From Treponema sp. UBA3649 (GTDB taxonomy: Bacteria > Spirochaetota > Spirochaetia > Treponematales > Treponemataceae): 36,860 nucleotides of DNA. The DNA is taken from the NCBI GenBank assembly GCA_002373325.1, contig DFKI01000062.1, positions 1 through 36,860 on the forward strand, written 5' to 3'. Positions 1 through 8,194 of this stretch are shown here, piece by piece (the first letter of the stretch is position 1; each line of letters begins with the position of its first letter). A program made the translations under genes and the position numbers. The notes below the pieces were generated by a model. It had not been told where the DNA came from, did no database searches, and saw only the letters and a list, made by a program, of their open reading frames with translations.

Positions 1-232
1 ATTTCAACTCTCTCATAATCCCGGCCATGGTGTCATAAGGGCATCTTGATTTTGTTCCGAAAATCCTGTAGTCAGACACAAGCAGGGAAATTCCCTCCAC
101 AGCATTCTCACTTACCGCGACGCACAAATCCTCGATGTCGTTGTAGGAAAGAGCGACATGCCCGTAGCTCCTCATTCGTTCCACAAGTGGAATAACGGAT
201 TTCTCATCCTCCGACAGAAAAAAGACAATCAT
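1..232 (-). CDS. Partial hypothetical protein, 3' end outside the window
   Basis: An open frame begins at ATG 232-230 on the minus strand and runs to the left edge without a stop, giving 77 residues that start MIVFFLSEDEKSVIPLV. Its ATG overlaps the stop codon of the upstream kinase gene as ATGA, so translation is probably coupled and the protein belongs to the same operon. The alternation of hydrophobic strands and helices (FFLSEDE, ISLLVSDYRI) faintly recalls a receiver-like alpha/beta fold, but no complete motif is present. I do not recognise the family. The reading frame is well supported by the stop/start overlap and the lack of stops; the function is unknown. Confidence 0.6.
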   Translation of the reverse strand, partial: MIVFFLSEDEKSVIPLVERMRSYGHVALSYNDIEDLCVAVSENAVEGISLLVSDYRIFGTKSRCPYDTMAGIMRELK

Positions 233-2400
233 TTCTTTTCCCCGGCTGCCTCTGTTTTTTTCATTTTCGCCCTGATGAAAACATCATTCTGATAGAATCC
301 GATCTCCACTGGAAAATGCTCCTCGTCGTATCCGGGACAAGAAAGATAAGCGTCAAAAACAGCACCGCTTTTCAAGGAAACGGATCTCTGTGCGCCTAGT
401 TTTTTTCGACCTTCCCCGGACTCAAGCTCGAATGAAATTTTGGATGACAAATCATCTCCGCTCTCCGAATCCTCGGCAATCACATGGAAGCTAACAAGCC
501 TGTCCGTCGCATCGGCAAAATCAAGGTCAAGCACCTGCTTCTTTCCGTCCACGATGACATCCTCCATCCTGACGAAGGGACCAGCGAGCACTTTCAGCCT
601 GTATTTTCCCTTTCTCAAAAAAACGGTCCTTGCACGGCTTAAACCATCAGCCTGGCTCTTTGAAGAAAAGGTCCGTCGTTTTGTGGCAAGCTCGGGAAGA
701 GAATCATCCTTGACCTTATAAAAATAGGCCATGGGTTTGAGCTCTTTCGGCACAACGATGTTCTCAGGCATTTTCAGGGTCAAATCAACAGGGGTATACA
801 ACTTTTTGAGCAGATGTCTCTGAACAAGTCCTGAATGCATCAGCGCGAAGATTGCACCTCCAAGTCCAATCACCAAAAGACTCACGGCAAGGAAAATCTT
901 CTGTCCCCTCTTCACGCTCACAATTTCCCTCGCGACATATCTTTCACTTCCGAAAAGTCTGTTCGCAAGTTCCTGCCTGATTTCAGTCTCGTTGAATGAT
1001 TTAAGATACGGCTCAACCATTTTCCTGACGTCCCGGATTTCCTGGAATCGCTTGTCGGGATTGTAGTCAATCATCTTACAGATAACGGTGTCAAATACGC
1101 GGGGAAGTCCCTTTACAACATGACTCGGTTTTTTATAGCGTCTCTTTTTCATCAGACGGATTTGCTCAGGAAACCCCTTTCCGTTATAGGGTCTTTGTCC
1201 AGTAACCATCTCATAGAGCATTACGCCCATGGAAAAAATGTCCGTCCTTTTGTCGATGACTCCGTATTTAAGAATCTGCTCCGGAGACATATAGGCGGGA
1301 GTACCCAACATGGAACCTTTCAGCGTAATTGTCTCATTGATTACGTCAGCCTTGCCCTTCTTTCCCTTTTCCTTCGCAAGATTTACCTCGCGTATGACAT
1401 CTTTCTTCCTGGCCTTTTTTTCCTCTTCTTTTTCCTTGGCAATTCCCGAGTTGATGGAATTTATTTTCTTTAAAATCTCATCCTTCTCTTTAGAAAGTTT
1501 TTCCCACTTTTCCTGAAATCTCTTTTCCACCTCCTCAATCCTTTTTTTGGCGGCGGCTCTTTTTTCCTCAGGAATTTTTTTTAACTGATCCTGAAAGTTT
1601 TTCTCATCCTGACGATATTTTTTTTCCTTCGCCTCAATTTTCTCAAGCTCGTCCTCAGACTTTTTAAGATCCGTCTCAAGCTCCTCGATTCTCGTCACGT
1701 CCTCGGCATCGGAGATTCCAAAATCAGCGAGCTTTACTCTGATTCCCTTTTCAATCATTACGTTCGCGGGTTTTATGTCTCTGTGAACGATTCCCTCATG
1801 GTGGGCAAGCTCAAGTCCCTTGCAGGTCTCGACAAAAATCCACATGGCAATTTGAGGAGGAAGCGGTCCGAGTTTTTCAAGCACTTTGTCAAGCGACATT
1901 CCGTCAACATATTCCAGCACGAAATACTCGTTTTCAATGCCGTTCTCAACGACCTTGATTGTCTCGAAGGACCGAACAATGTGCTGGGATGTCAAAGTGG
2001 AAAGTATGGCAGCCTCCCTCACGAATCTGTCTCTCTGCTTTTGAGTCGCTTTTTCTGATTTCAGTTTTTTCAAAACGACCGTGCGTCCGAACTCCTCATC
2101 CCTCGCCTTGTAAACGGCACCCATTCCTCCTTCTGCAAGCGGCTCCAAGTCAACATATTTTCCGATTCTAGATGGAACCGACATCGTTTTATGGGATGTT
2201 CTGACGGAACCTTCCTGGATTGTCGGTGCGGCTGATTTAGGAACTGCTTTTTGAGCGGATTTTTGAGCTGCCTTCACACCCGATTTTTGAGCGGAGGATT
2301 TAGCCGTGTCCTCATTTTTTTTCATTCTCACAACCCTGTTCATCAAAGATTGTCTGCTTGCTTCGTTCATAGCCACAGTATCATCGCTTAGTTTTCCCAT
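229..2400 (-). CDS. Transmembrane Ser/Thr protein kinase (Hanks type) with activation-segment coiled-coil insertion
   Basis: This is a 723-residue bacterial eukaryotic-type kinase. An Ala/Lys/Ser-rich N-terminus (about 30-75) precedes the kinase domain: glycine loop LAEGGMGAVYKA at 88-99, catalytic Lys111, HRDIKPAN at 206-213 with catalytic Asp208, DFG at 226-228 and GTPAYMSPEQ near 366-375. Between DFG and the APE-equivalent, residues about 232-361 form a highly charged Lys/Glu-rich coiled coil that normal kinases lack. A membrane segment at about 502-521 leads to an extracytoplasmic domain of about 200 residues with beta-rich repeats. I chose ATG 2400 because AGGGG lies 7 nt upstream and the preceding gene stops at 2411; a longer frame back to 2478 would overlap that gene. 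It probably phosphorylates the neighbouring FHA protein or other substrates, opposed by the adjacent phosphatase. Confidence 0.93.
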   Translation of the reverse strand: MGKLSDDTVAMNEASRQSLMNRVVRMKKNEDTAKSSAQKSGVKAAQKSAQKAVPKSAAPTIQEGSVRTSHKTMSVPSRIGKYVDLEPLAEGGMGAVYKARDEEFGRTVVLKKLKSEKATQKQRDRFVREAAILSTLTSQHIVRSFETIKVVENGIENEYFVLEYVDGMSLDKVLEKLGPLPPQIAMWIFVETCKGLELAHHEGIVHRDIKPANVMIEKGIRVKLADFGISDAEDVTRIEELETDLKKSEDELEKIEAKEKKYRQDEKNFQDQLKKIPEEKRAAAKKRIEEVEKRFQEKWEKLSKEKDEILKKINSINSGIAKEKEEEKKARKKDVIREVNLAKEKGKKGKADVINETITLKGSMLGTPAYMSPEQILKYGVIDKRTDIFSMGVMLYEMVTGQRPYNGKGFPEQIRLMKKRRYKKPSHVVKGLPRVFDTVICKMIDYNPDKRFQEIRDVRKMVEPYLKSFNETEIRQELANRLFGSERYVAREIVSVKRGQKIFLAVSLLVIGLGGAIFALMHSGLVQRHLLKKLYTPVDLTLKMPENIVVPKELKPMAYFYKVKDDSLPELATKRRTFSSKSQADGLSRARTVFLRKGKYRLKVLAGPFVRMEDVIVDGKKQVLDLDFADATDRLVSFHVIAEDSESGDDLSSKISFELESGEGRKKLGAQRSVSLKSGAVFDAYLSCPGYDEEHFPVEIGFYQNDVFIRAKMKKTEAAGEKK
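1318..1707 (-). other. Coiled-coil insertion inside the kinase activation segment
   Basis: These codons specify about 130 residues (232-361) between DFG and GTPAYMSPEQ. They are dominated by Lys and Glu with heptad-like spacing, for example RIEELETDLKKSEDELEKIE. Hanks-type kinases usually have about 20-30 residues here. The flanking kinase motifs are intact and in frame, so this is an insertion, not a frameshift. Confidence 0.85.
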
Positions 2401-2410
2401 AAAAGTACCC

Positions 2411-3448
2411 CTATTTTGTTTGTTCCATCGGAAGTACCGAAACAATGTCGCTTTCAAGTGAAAAACTTCCGTCCGCATGTATATGAGCCACGTTCATCTC
2501 GTTCGGATTGTGAATCTGAATGTAAGCCCCTTCCTGCCAGAGTCTGTATTTTTCGCTCACGGGTCTGTGTCCTCCAAACCAAAGAGCATTCTCCGCGTCC
2601 CCGGAAGGATTCAGGTTACGGAAGAAATCTCTCGCACTGTTTTCCATCGCCTCACCGTTGTCCGTCCATGTAAGACCGAGAATCAAATCCGGATTGGAAT
2701 GATAGTTGATTACGTCCTCCCTTGAAAAAGGAACTCTTGGCTCAGCGTGGGACACACCGAAAGTCGGAAAGATTGCCGCCACAGGAAGATTTTTTTCAAA
2801 TGAATCGAGCACATGCAAGGTCGCGTCTGAATAATAGTCAATGATAAAATCACGCACCATCTCACCCTCACGAGCGAATTTTCTGAACGCCCAGTTTCCG
2901 TTACCGTTTTCATTCGTGACGTTCTCGTGGTTTCCCTTTAAAAAATGAAAGGATTTCGGAAAAGCAGATTTCAGCTTCATAACGGCAAGCATGGTAGCAA
3001 AACAGTCGTGAATTTCTCCCTTCATAGGAGCAGAGACAATGGAACCGTCCATCCATTTTTTATATGCAGATTTCCATCTGTCGTAGCATTTTCCCGCAGT
3101 CTCCGTATGCACACCGTCTCCCACACAAATTATAATCACTCGTCCTTCGGCAAGGGAGTCCAAAATCCTACCGCCGGTAAAATCAGAGGAAAGAAGATTG
3201 ATTAAAAAATCAGGACGCGCATGGAGATCCGGCACGATGATTACATCCCCATGATGATTTGAAAAATCCAAGAGACCACCCGCCTTATTTTCGGAAGACC
3301 AAGGCCGATACTCCGGACTTTCAAATTCCAAAGTGGAAATCGCAGAATCGGAGAGAGAAAGAATTGTGTCTTCATCGGGCAACCCTGAATCATCCCTCAG
3401 TGCAAGGATTTCTGAAAACAGGGTCTCCAGAGAAATCGTCCCCGGCAT
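2411..3448 (-). CDS. PPP-like metallophosphatase (putative protein phosphatase)
   Basis: The 345-residue protein carries the metal-binding motifs of calcineurin-like phosphoesterases in order: VPDLHARPD at 72-80 (equivalent of GDxHG), GDGVHTE at 110-116 (GDxxxRG position), GNHE at 172-175, SHAEP near 233-237 and GGHRPV further on. The set fits the PPP branch best, though the second motif departs from the usual GDxVDRG. An N-terminal stretch of about 65 residues precedes the catalytic domain and no membrane segment is visible. Its ATG overlaps the FHA gene stop as TGATG, and the kinase gene begins 10 nt after its own stop. The operon therefore supplies a kinase, a phosphatase and a phosphothreonine reader. 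A nucleotidase or diadenosine polyphosphatase role cannot be excluded. Confidence 0.82.
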   Translation of the reverse strand: MPGTISLETLFSEILALRDDSGLPDEDTILSLSDSAISTLEFESPEYRPWSSENKAGGLLDFSNHHGDVIIVPDLHARPDFLINLLSSDFTGGRILDSLAEGRVIIICVGDGVHTETAGKCYDRWKSAYKKWMDGSIVSAPMKGEIHDCFATMLAVMKLKSAFPKSFHFLKGNHENVTNENGNGNWAFRKFAREGEMVRDFIIDYYSDATLHVLDSFEKNLPVAAIFPTFGVSHAEPRVPFSREDVINYHSNPDLILGLTWTDNGEAMENSARDFFRNLNPSGDAENALWFGGHRPVSEKYRLWQEGAYIQIHNPNEMNVAHIHADGSFSLESDIVSVLPMEQTK

Positions 3449-3792
3449 CAGGACATGACGAGGCTGGATGTTCCCACGGTAATTTTGTCACCGGGATTCA
3501 GCTTAACCCACTTGTCCACCGGAATGCGCTTGTCATTCAGGAAGGTTCCGTTCGTACTGTTCTCGTCCTTCAGGAAATAATCTTCCTTGATTTTCTGAAT
3601 CACACAATGATGACGGCTACACAGTTTACTGTCAATCACCACTGAGTTGTCGCTTTCCCTTCCAATGGTGATTTTGGCAACAAGCTGAATTTTTTTCTTG
3701 TCGAACATGAGGTAAGAAACCTGCTTTTCACTTGACCTCTGCCCAATTGTCTGACCAATAGGTGATTCTTCAATTATTGTTTCGTTTGTCAT
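3448..3792 (-). CDS. FHA-domain protein
   Basis: This is a 114-residue cytoplasmic protein made almost wholly of one forkhead-associated domain. The phosphothreonine-binding residues are in place: GRE at 44-46, SRHH at 59-62 and NSTNGTFLN at 78-86. Ahead of it is a flexible tail of about 25 residues with an ETIIEES stretch and further threonines. That layout resembles GarA/OdhI, where a phosphorylated N-terminal threonine folds back onto its own FHA domain; the resemblance is inference. It is the first gene of the operon with the phosphatase and the kinase. I chose ATG 3792 over ATG 3813 because a promoter -10 box lies at 3802-3807, so the longer start would not be in the transcript. Confidence 0.9.
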   Translation of the reverse strand: MTNETIIEESPIGQTIGQRSSEKQVSYLMFDKKKIQLVAKITIGRESDNSVVIDSKLCSRHHCVIQKIKEDYFLKDENSTNGTFLNDKRIPVDKWVKLNPGDKITVGTSSLVMS

Positions 3793-3801
3793 AGTAAATA
3801 A

Positions 3802-3830
3802 ATTATACAACAAAAAATCGCACTTGGCAA
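3802..3830 (-). promoter_or_regulatory. Sigma70-type promoter of the FHA-phosphatase-kinase operon
   Basis: On the minus strand TTGCCA (3830-3825) is separated by exactly 17 nt from TATAAT (3807-3802). The expected start point is about 3795, only 3 nt before the ATG at 3792. No Shine-Dalgarno sequence could fit, so the mRNA is predicted to be essentially leaderless. Confidence 0.7.
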
Positions 3831-3866
3831 GAAAAAATCAACCCTTTGACTTTTTTTTCAAAAAAA

Positions 3867-3912
3867 CTCTCCTCCCTCCTCATTCCTCCCTCCTAACTCC
3901 CATTCCCCCTCA
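3867..3912. repeat. C/T-rich tract with two 14-bp near-repeats between divergent promoters
   Basis: Nearly every base of 3867-3912 is C or T on the plus strand. It contains 14-bp units at 3871-3884 and 3885-3898 that match at 12 of 14 positions, followed by a looser third copy. It sits between the -35 boxes of two divergent promoters and is flanked on the left by a T8-C-A7 stretch (about 3851-3866). The minus strand is correspondingly purine-rich, with several GGAGG runs. I see no gene in the wider 3793-3948 gap. Confidence 0.7.
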
Positions 3913-3941
3913 TTGACTATAGTTCAACAATCTTCTATAAT
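3913..3941 (+). promoter_or_regulatory. Sigma70-type promoter of metG
   Basis: TTGACT (3913-3918), a 17-nt spacer and TATAAT (3936-3941) form a near-consensus promoter. The predicted start point is about 3948, one base before the metG ATG at 3949. This leaves no room for a ribosome binding site, a T-box or any other leader. Confidence 0.8.
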
Positions 3942-3948
3942 ATACGCC

Positions 3949-6264
3949 ATGAATAGAAGACTTATTACATCAGCATTACCTTACGTTAACAATATTCCCC
4001 ATCTGGGAAATCTCATTCAGGTACTCAGTGCCGACGTGTTCGCGCGATTCTGCCGCAGCCGTGGTTACGAGACCCTTTATGTTTGCGGAACCGACGAATA
4101 TGGAACCGCCACCGAAACCAAAGCTCTTGAGGAAGGAAAGACATCCCGCGAACTCTGCGACTACTATTACAAGCAGCATGATGAAATCTACAAGTGGTTC
4201 GACATCGCCTTTGACAAATTCGGACGCACATCAAATCCTGAGTGCACGGAAATCACGCAGGAAATTTTCAAGGGACTGGAAAAAAACGGATACATCACCG
4301 AGCACACGAACAAGCAGCCATTCTGCCCCAAGTGCCAGCGTTATCTTGCAGACCGCTTTGTACGAGGAGTCTGTCCCAAGTGCGGTTACGATGATGCGCG
4401 CGGAGACCAGTGTGAAAAATGCGGCTCCCTTCTTGATCCGGTCGAGCTTCAATCACCAAGATGCTCCACCTGCGGCTCCACTCCAGAAATCCGCGACACA
4501 AAGCATCTTTACATCAACCTTCCCGCCATTTCCGACAAACTCGACGCATGGATGAGCAAGGCAAGCGTTGAGGGAAAATGGTCCGAGAACGCAATCAAAA
4601 TCACGAAGGCATGGATCCGCGACGGACTCAACGAAAGGGCCATCACGCGCGACCTGAAATGGGGCATCCCTATTCCACGCGAGGGATACGAAAACAAAGT
4701 GTTCTATGTTTGGTTCAACGCTCCGATCGGTTACATCTCAATCACCAAGCAGCTGGAAAACGAGCTCAAGGCGGCGGGTAAAAAATCCTTCGACTACAAG
4801 AGCTGGTGGATCCCGGAAGAAAGCGAGGAGGCAAAAGGAAAGCCCCCGGTAGATTTATTCCAGTTCATCGGAAAGGACAACATCCCGTTCCACACGGTAG
4901 TCTTCCCATGCAGCGAGCTCGGAAGCGGACACAACTGGACAAAACTCTATCACATGTCATCCACCGAGTACCTGAACTATGAGGACGGAAAATTCTCCAA
5001 GAGCAAGGGAATCGGAGTTTTCGGTTCGGACGCGAAGGAAAGCGGAATCAAGGCCGACGCATGGAGATTCTTCATTTTCTACAACAGACCCGAAAAGCAG
5101 GACTATCAGTTCACATGGAAAGAGTTCCGCGAAAAGTACAACAGCGAGTTGATTGGAAATCTCGGCAATCTCGTGAACAGAACTCTGCTCTTCGTCACAA
5201 AATATTACGATGGAAAAATCCCGGACGCACCGGTTGACGAGGAGATGTGGAAGGAAATCCGCGAGCATGAAAAAAAGATGACGGAGCTTCTTGAATGGGC
5301 CGAGCTCAAAGACGCATTCCACGAGGTCTTCGCAATCAGTGACATCGGAAACAAAGCGTTCCAGTCAGGAGAGCCTTGGAAGACACGCACGACGGATCCC
5401 GAAAAAGCCGCCAAGCTGATTCACAATCTCTGCTACATGATAAAAGATTTGATGATTGCGGTTCATCCCTATCTGCCCCAGTTCTCCGAAAAGATTTTGA
5501 GCTACTTCGGAAAAAAGATTTCAGAGCCGAAGTTTGGAGAAAGTGCCGTTGAGGGAGGACTTAACTGGAGCGACCTTGGAAAGACCGAGGGACTTTCAAC
5601 CGTGAGCGAGACGGAGATTTTCTTTTCGCCGCTTGATCAGAAAACCGCCGACGCTTTCCGTGAAAAATATGCGGGCTCACAAAAGGACAGAAAGGAAGGA
5701 GCCTCAAAAGACAAGGCAAAAAAATCAAAGAAGGAAGAAAAAAAGATTGAGCTTGCAGCCGACCAGGTTTCTTTCTTCAACGAAAAGATTGATTTGCGGG
5801 TCGCCAAAATCACGAAGGTGGAAAATAATCCTGAAGGAGAAATGCTCTATGTTGAGACTTTGGACGACGGAAGCGGAACTCCAAGGATTATCCAGAGCGG
5901 ACTCAGAAAATATCTGAAACCGGAGGACCTGCTCGGAAAAAACATCATCCTTGCGGCGAACCTTGCACCACGAAAGATGCGCGGAATCGAAAGCCACGGA
6001 ATGTTGCTTGCAGCCGATTACAAGGACGCTGACGGAAAAGATTGCGTTGAGCCGCTTGAAGCACCTTGGGCAGAACCAGGAACACCTGTCATTCTTGAGG
6101 GAGCAGATCCGTCATTCAAAAAACCAGACGAGATTACCGCCGATGAATTTTTCAAGGTTGCGGTGAACATCGTTTCAAAGAGCGTTGAAATCAGCGGTAA
6201 AAAACTTTGTGCGGCAGGAAAGGCTCTTACAACCGTTCACACTGAAAACGGCGAGGTTCATTAA
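3949..6264 (+). CDS. metG: Methionyl-tRNA synthetase
   Basis: The 771-residue class I synthetase charges tRNA-Met in the cytoplasm. The HIGH-type signature appears as HLGN (18-21) and the KMSKS loop as KFSKSKG (near 348). The connective peptide has four CxxC knuckles (C126/C129, C142/C145, C155/C158, C172/C175), typical of the two-zinc form. After a Lys-rich linker, residues from about 606 form the Trbp111/EMAP-type tRNA-binding domain used for dimerisation. I prefer ATG 3949 over TTG 3913 because the TTG is part of the -35 box and the sequence from MNRRLITSALPYVNN matches the family start. The next gene begins immediately after the TAA stop. Confidence 0.97.
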   Translation: MNRRLITSALPYVNNIPHLGNLIQVLSADVFARFCRSRGYETLYVCGTDEYGTATETKALEEGKTSRELCDYYYKQHDEIYKWFDIAFDKFGRTSNPECTEITQEIFKGLEKNGYITEHTNKQPFCPKCQRYLADRFVRGVCPKCGYDDARGDQCEKCGSLLDPVELQSPRCSTCGSTPEIRDTKHLYINLPAISDKLDAWMSKASVEGKWSENAIKITKAWIRDGLNERAITRDLKWGIPIPREGYENKVFYVWFNAPIGYISITKQLENELKAAGKKSFDYKSWWIPEESEEAKGKPPVDLFQFIGKDNIPFHTVVFPCSELGSGHNWTKLYHMSSTEYLNYEDGKFSKSKGIGVFGSDAKESGIKADAWRFFIFYNRPEKQDYQFTWKEFREKYNSELIGNLGNLVNRTLLFVTKYYDGKIPDAPVDEEMWKEIREHEKKMTELLEWAELKDAFHEVFAISDIGNKAFQSGEPWKTRTTDPEKAAKLIHNLCYMIKDLMIAVHPYLPQFSEKILSYFGKKISEPKFGESAVEGGLNWSDLGKTEGLSTVSETEIFFSPLDQKTADAFREKYAGSQKDRKEGASKDKAKKSKKEEKKIELAADQVSFFNEKIDLRVAKITKVENNPEGEMLYVETLDDGSGTPRIIQSGLRKYLKPEDLLGKNIILAANLAPRKMRGIESHGMLLAADYKDADGKDCVEPLEAPWAEPGTPVILEGADPSFKKPDEITADEFFKVAVNIVSKSVEISGKKLCAAGKALTTVHTENGEVH

Positions 6265-7386
6265 TTGAACGCGCAAAGATTTTTGCAGACTCAGTTCTGG
6301 GCGGAGTTCAAGGCGAACCACGGATGGAAAGCATTTTATTTTTCCGTTGACGCTGATGGGCATTTGACAAAACTTGACTCATACCCCCAGGGTGTATGTG
6401 ACGAAAATTCACTTACGGTCCTTATAAGACGCATCAAGGGATTTTCCATCGCATACATTCCCATGGCACCTGAGCTTACGGCTAGAGCTGATTCTTCCGT
6501 CGCTGTTACCGAAGAGGAGAGAATTGAATACCTGAAAAAGATTTCCGCACTCGCAGGTGAGTTGAAACCGCTGCTTCCAAAAAAGACTCTCTTTATCCGC
6601 TTCGATCCGCCAGTTGATTTTACCGGGCTTTCCGACAGACAATCTTTCGCGCAAGACAAAATCACTCCGGGTAAAAACTTTCCGTGCAAAATCAAAAAGA
6701 GCCACGTGGACATCCAGCCCCCGGACACAGTGCTTCTCTCCCTTGAAAAAAGCGAGGACGAAATCCTTGCCGCCATGAAAAACAAGTGGAGATACAATAT
6801 CCGGCTTGCAGCAAAAAAAGGCGTGGAAGTCACAAGACATCATGCGCTCGACCCTGATTTTGAAAATGCGTTCAATCAGTTTTACAATCTCTTTGAGCAG
6901 ACAAGCAAGCGCGACGGAGTGAGTTTCCACGGAAGGGATTACTACATCGACCTTTTAAAACGAGGCATCCCGGAAGAAGGAAGCGAAAAACCAAAAATCA
7001 CTCTCTATCTTGCAAAACATGAAGACGACTATCTTGCGGGAATCATCACGTTGTTCTGCAAAAGGGAAGCCGTCTATCTTTACGGAGCGAGCGGGAACAT
7101 AAAGCGTAACCTCATGCCGGCATATCTTCTGCAATGGACTGCAATTCAGGACGCAAAAAAAGAAGGATGCCCTGTCTATGACTTTTACGGATGTCCTCCC
7201 ACCGACGATGAAAATCATCCCATGCACGGACTCTTTCTTTTTAAGACAGGATTCGGGGGCACTCTCGTTCACAGACCAGGCAGCTTCGACATCCCCCTTT
7301 CCCCGCTCTACGGACTTTACGATGCGGCTGAAAAACTTCGCGCGTGGTGGTTCAAAAAAGCGATGAAAAAAATCGGCAGGAGATAG
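6265..7386 (+). CDS. FemAB-family peptidoglycan aminoacyltransferase
   Basis: The 373-residue protein resembles FemX/FemAB enzymes, which transfer amino acids from aminoacyl-tRNA to the stem peptide of lipid II. Supporting features are the N-terminal QTQFWAEFK motif, the GNAT-like core with KNKWRYNIRLAAKKGVEV, and the C-terminal YDFYGCPPTDDENHPMHGLF segment, which resembles the family's conserved end. The start is TTG 6265, abutting the metG stop (TAATTG), with GAGG about 9 nt upstream; no ATG lies ahead of the conserved N-terminus. Coupling to metG puts a tRNA-using cell-wall enzyme with a synthetase. Treponemal peptidoglycan has been reported to carry glycine on ornithine, so glycyl transfer is a plausible activity, but the sequence does not show the substrate. 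Confidence 0.85.
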   Translation: MNAQRFLQTQFWAEFKANHGWKAFYFSVDADGHLTKLDSYPQGVCDENSLTVLIRRIKGFSIAYIPMAPELTARADSSVAVTEEERIEYLKKISALAGELKPLLPKKTLFIRFDPPVDFTGLSDRQSFAQDKITPGKNFPCKIKKSHVDIQPPDTVLLSLEKSEDEILAAMKNKWRYNIRLAAKKGVEVTRHHALDPDFENAFNQFYNLFEQTSKRDGVSFHGRDYYIDLLKRGIPEEGSEKPKITLYLAKHEDDYLAGIITLFCKREAVYLYGASGNIKRNLMPAYLLQWTAIQDAKKEGCPVYDFYGCPPTDDENHPMHGLFLFKTGFGGTLVHRPGSFDIPLSPLYGLYDAAEKLRAWWFKKAMKKIGRR

Positions 7387-7402
7387 AAGATTGGGGAAGT
7401 TG

Positions 7403-8182
7403 ATGAAAAAAATATTTTTGTGTTCAATAATTATTGCCACTTGTTTTTATTTCTCAGGCTGCGAAAAAAAGGATTCTAAAATCAATGTAGCGGAATCAAA
7501 CGAAATTATTGAAGAAAAAAATCCGGATCAAGACTCAACAGAAAGCGATGACACTCCTCCTTCGACGGAGCAAACGGAAAAGACTTCCAACGGTCATGTC
7601 GTAACAGTCCTGCCCGAGCCTCTTCCAAGGATTGTAAAAACCGATGACGGCTCAAACCTGAATTTTAGAAGCGAACCTGTGGACGGGGAAAAACAGGGAC
7701 AATTTCCGAACGAAACAAATGTGCAGATCACTAAACTGACGAACGAAACTTTTATGGTAGACGGAATCTGCGACGCATGGTATTACGCACAGGACAACGC
7801 GACTCCCCCTCACGAAGGATGGGTTTTCGGAGGATATCTTTCAGTGCCGAATGAGGTCGAATATTTCTCAGGCAATGATGAGTGCAATACGATTTTTCTT
7901 ACAGGCATTTGGGAAAATGATAGAATCATCATCGAGATTTTTGATGACGACGGCACGTTTTTCTTAGGCAGAAAGGAAAGCGAAGGTTTTTCCGGCACAT
8001 GGAAACTTCTTGATGATGACACATTATATGTATATGACTGTCAGACTTATGACGAGGATCCTTGGACAGTGACATACAAGATTAAAGTTTGTACGAACGA
8101 AAGACTTGTGCTTGTCAGAGAAGAAGACGATTTTACCATTGATTTACAAAGGGGCTCACCGCGCTCATGGGACGAGTTGTAA
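7403..8182 (+). CDS. SH3-domain lipoprotein
   Basis: The predicted 259-residue lipoprotein has a signal peptide beginning MKKIFLCSIII and a relaxed spirochaetal lipobox FSGC with lipidated Cys20. An acidic, Thr/Ser-rich linker (about 25-65) follows. Next comes an SH3b-like segment (about 80-145) containing NLNFRSEPVDGE and EGWVFGGYL, a fold that often binds cell-wall or surface ligands. The C-terminal 110 residues are beta-rich and acidic and I do not recognise them. I chose ATG 7403 over TTG 7391 because GGGGA lies 6-7 nt before it and the signal peptide then starts cleanly. It is 16 nt past the FemAB-family gene, so it is probably co-transcribed. The gene converges on the GH57-like gene across 12 nt. 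Confidence 0.85.
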   Translation: MKKIFLCSIIIATCFYFSGCEKKDSKINVAESNEIIEEKNPDQDSTESDDTPPSTEQTEKTSNGHVVTVLPEPLPRIVKTDDGSNLNFRSEPVDGEKQGQFPNETNVQITKLTNETFMVDGICDAWYYAQDNATPPHEGWVFGGYLSVPNEVEYFSGNDECNTIFLTGIWENDRIIIEIFDDDGTFFLGRKESEGFSGTWKLLDDDTLYVYDCQTYDEDPWTVTYKIKVCTNERLVLVREEDDFTIDLQRGSPRSWDEL

Positions 8183-8194
8183 GCAAAATAAGGC

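Noticed and set aside
3919..3948. Possible T-box or SAM-type leader for metG
   Set aside because: The promoter ends 7 nt before the ATG, leaving no transcribed leader.
8183..8194. Terminator between the convergent lipoprotein and GH57-like genes
   Set aside because: The gap is 12 nt with no hairpin; none was found in the adjacent coding ends.
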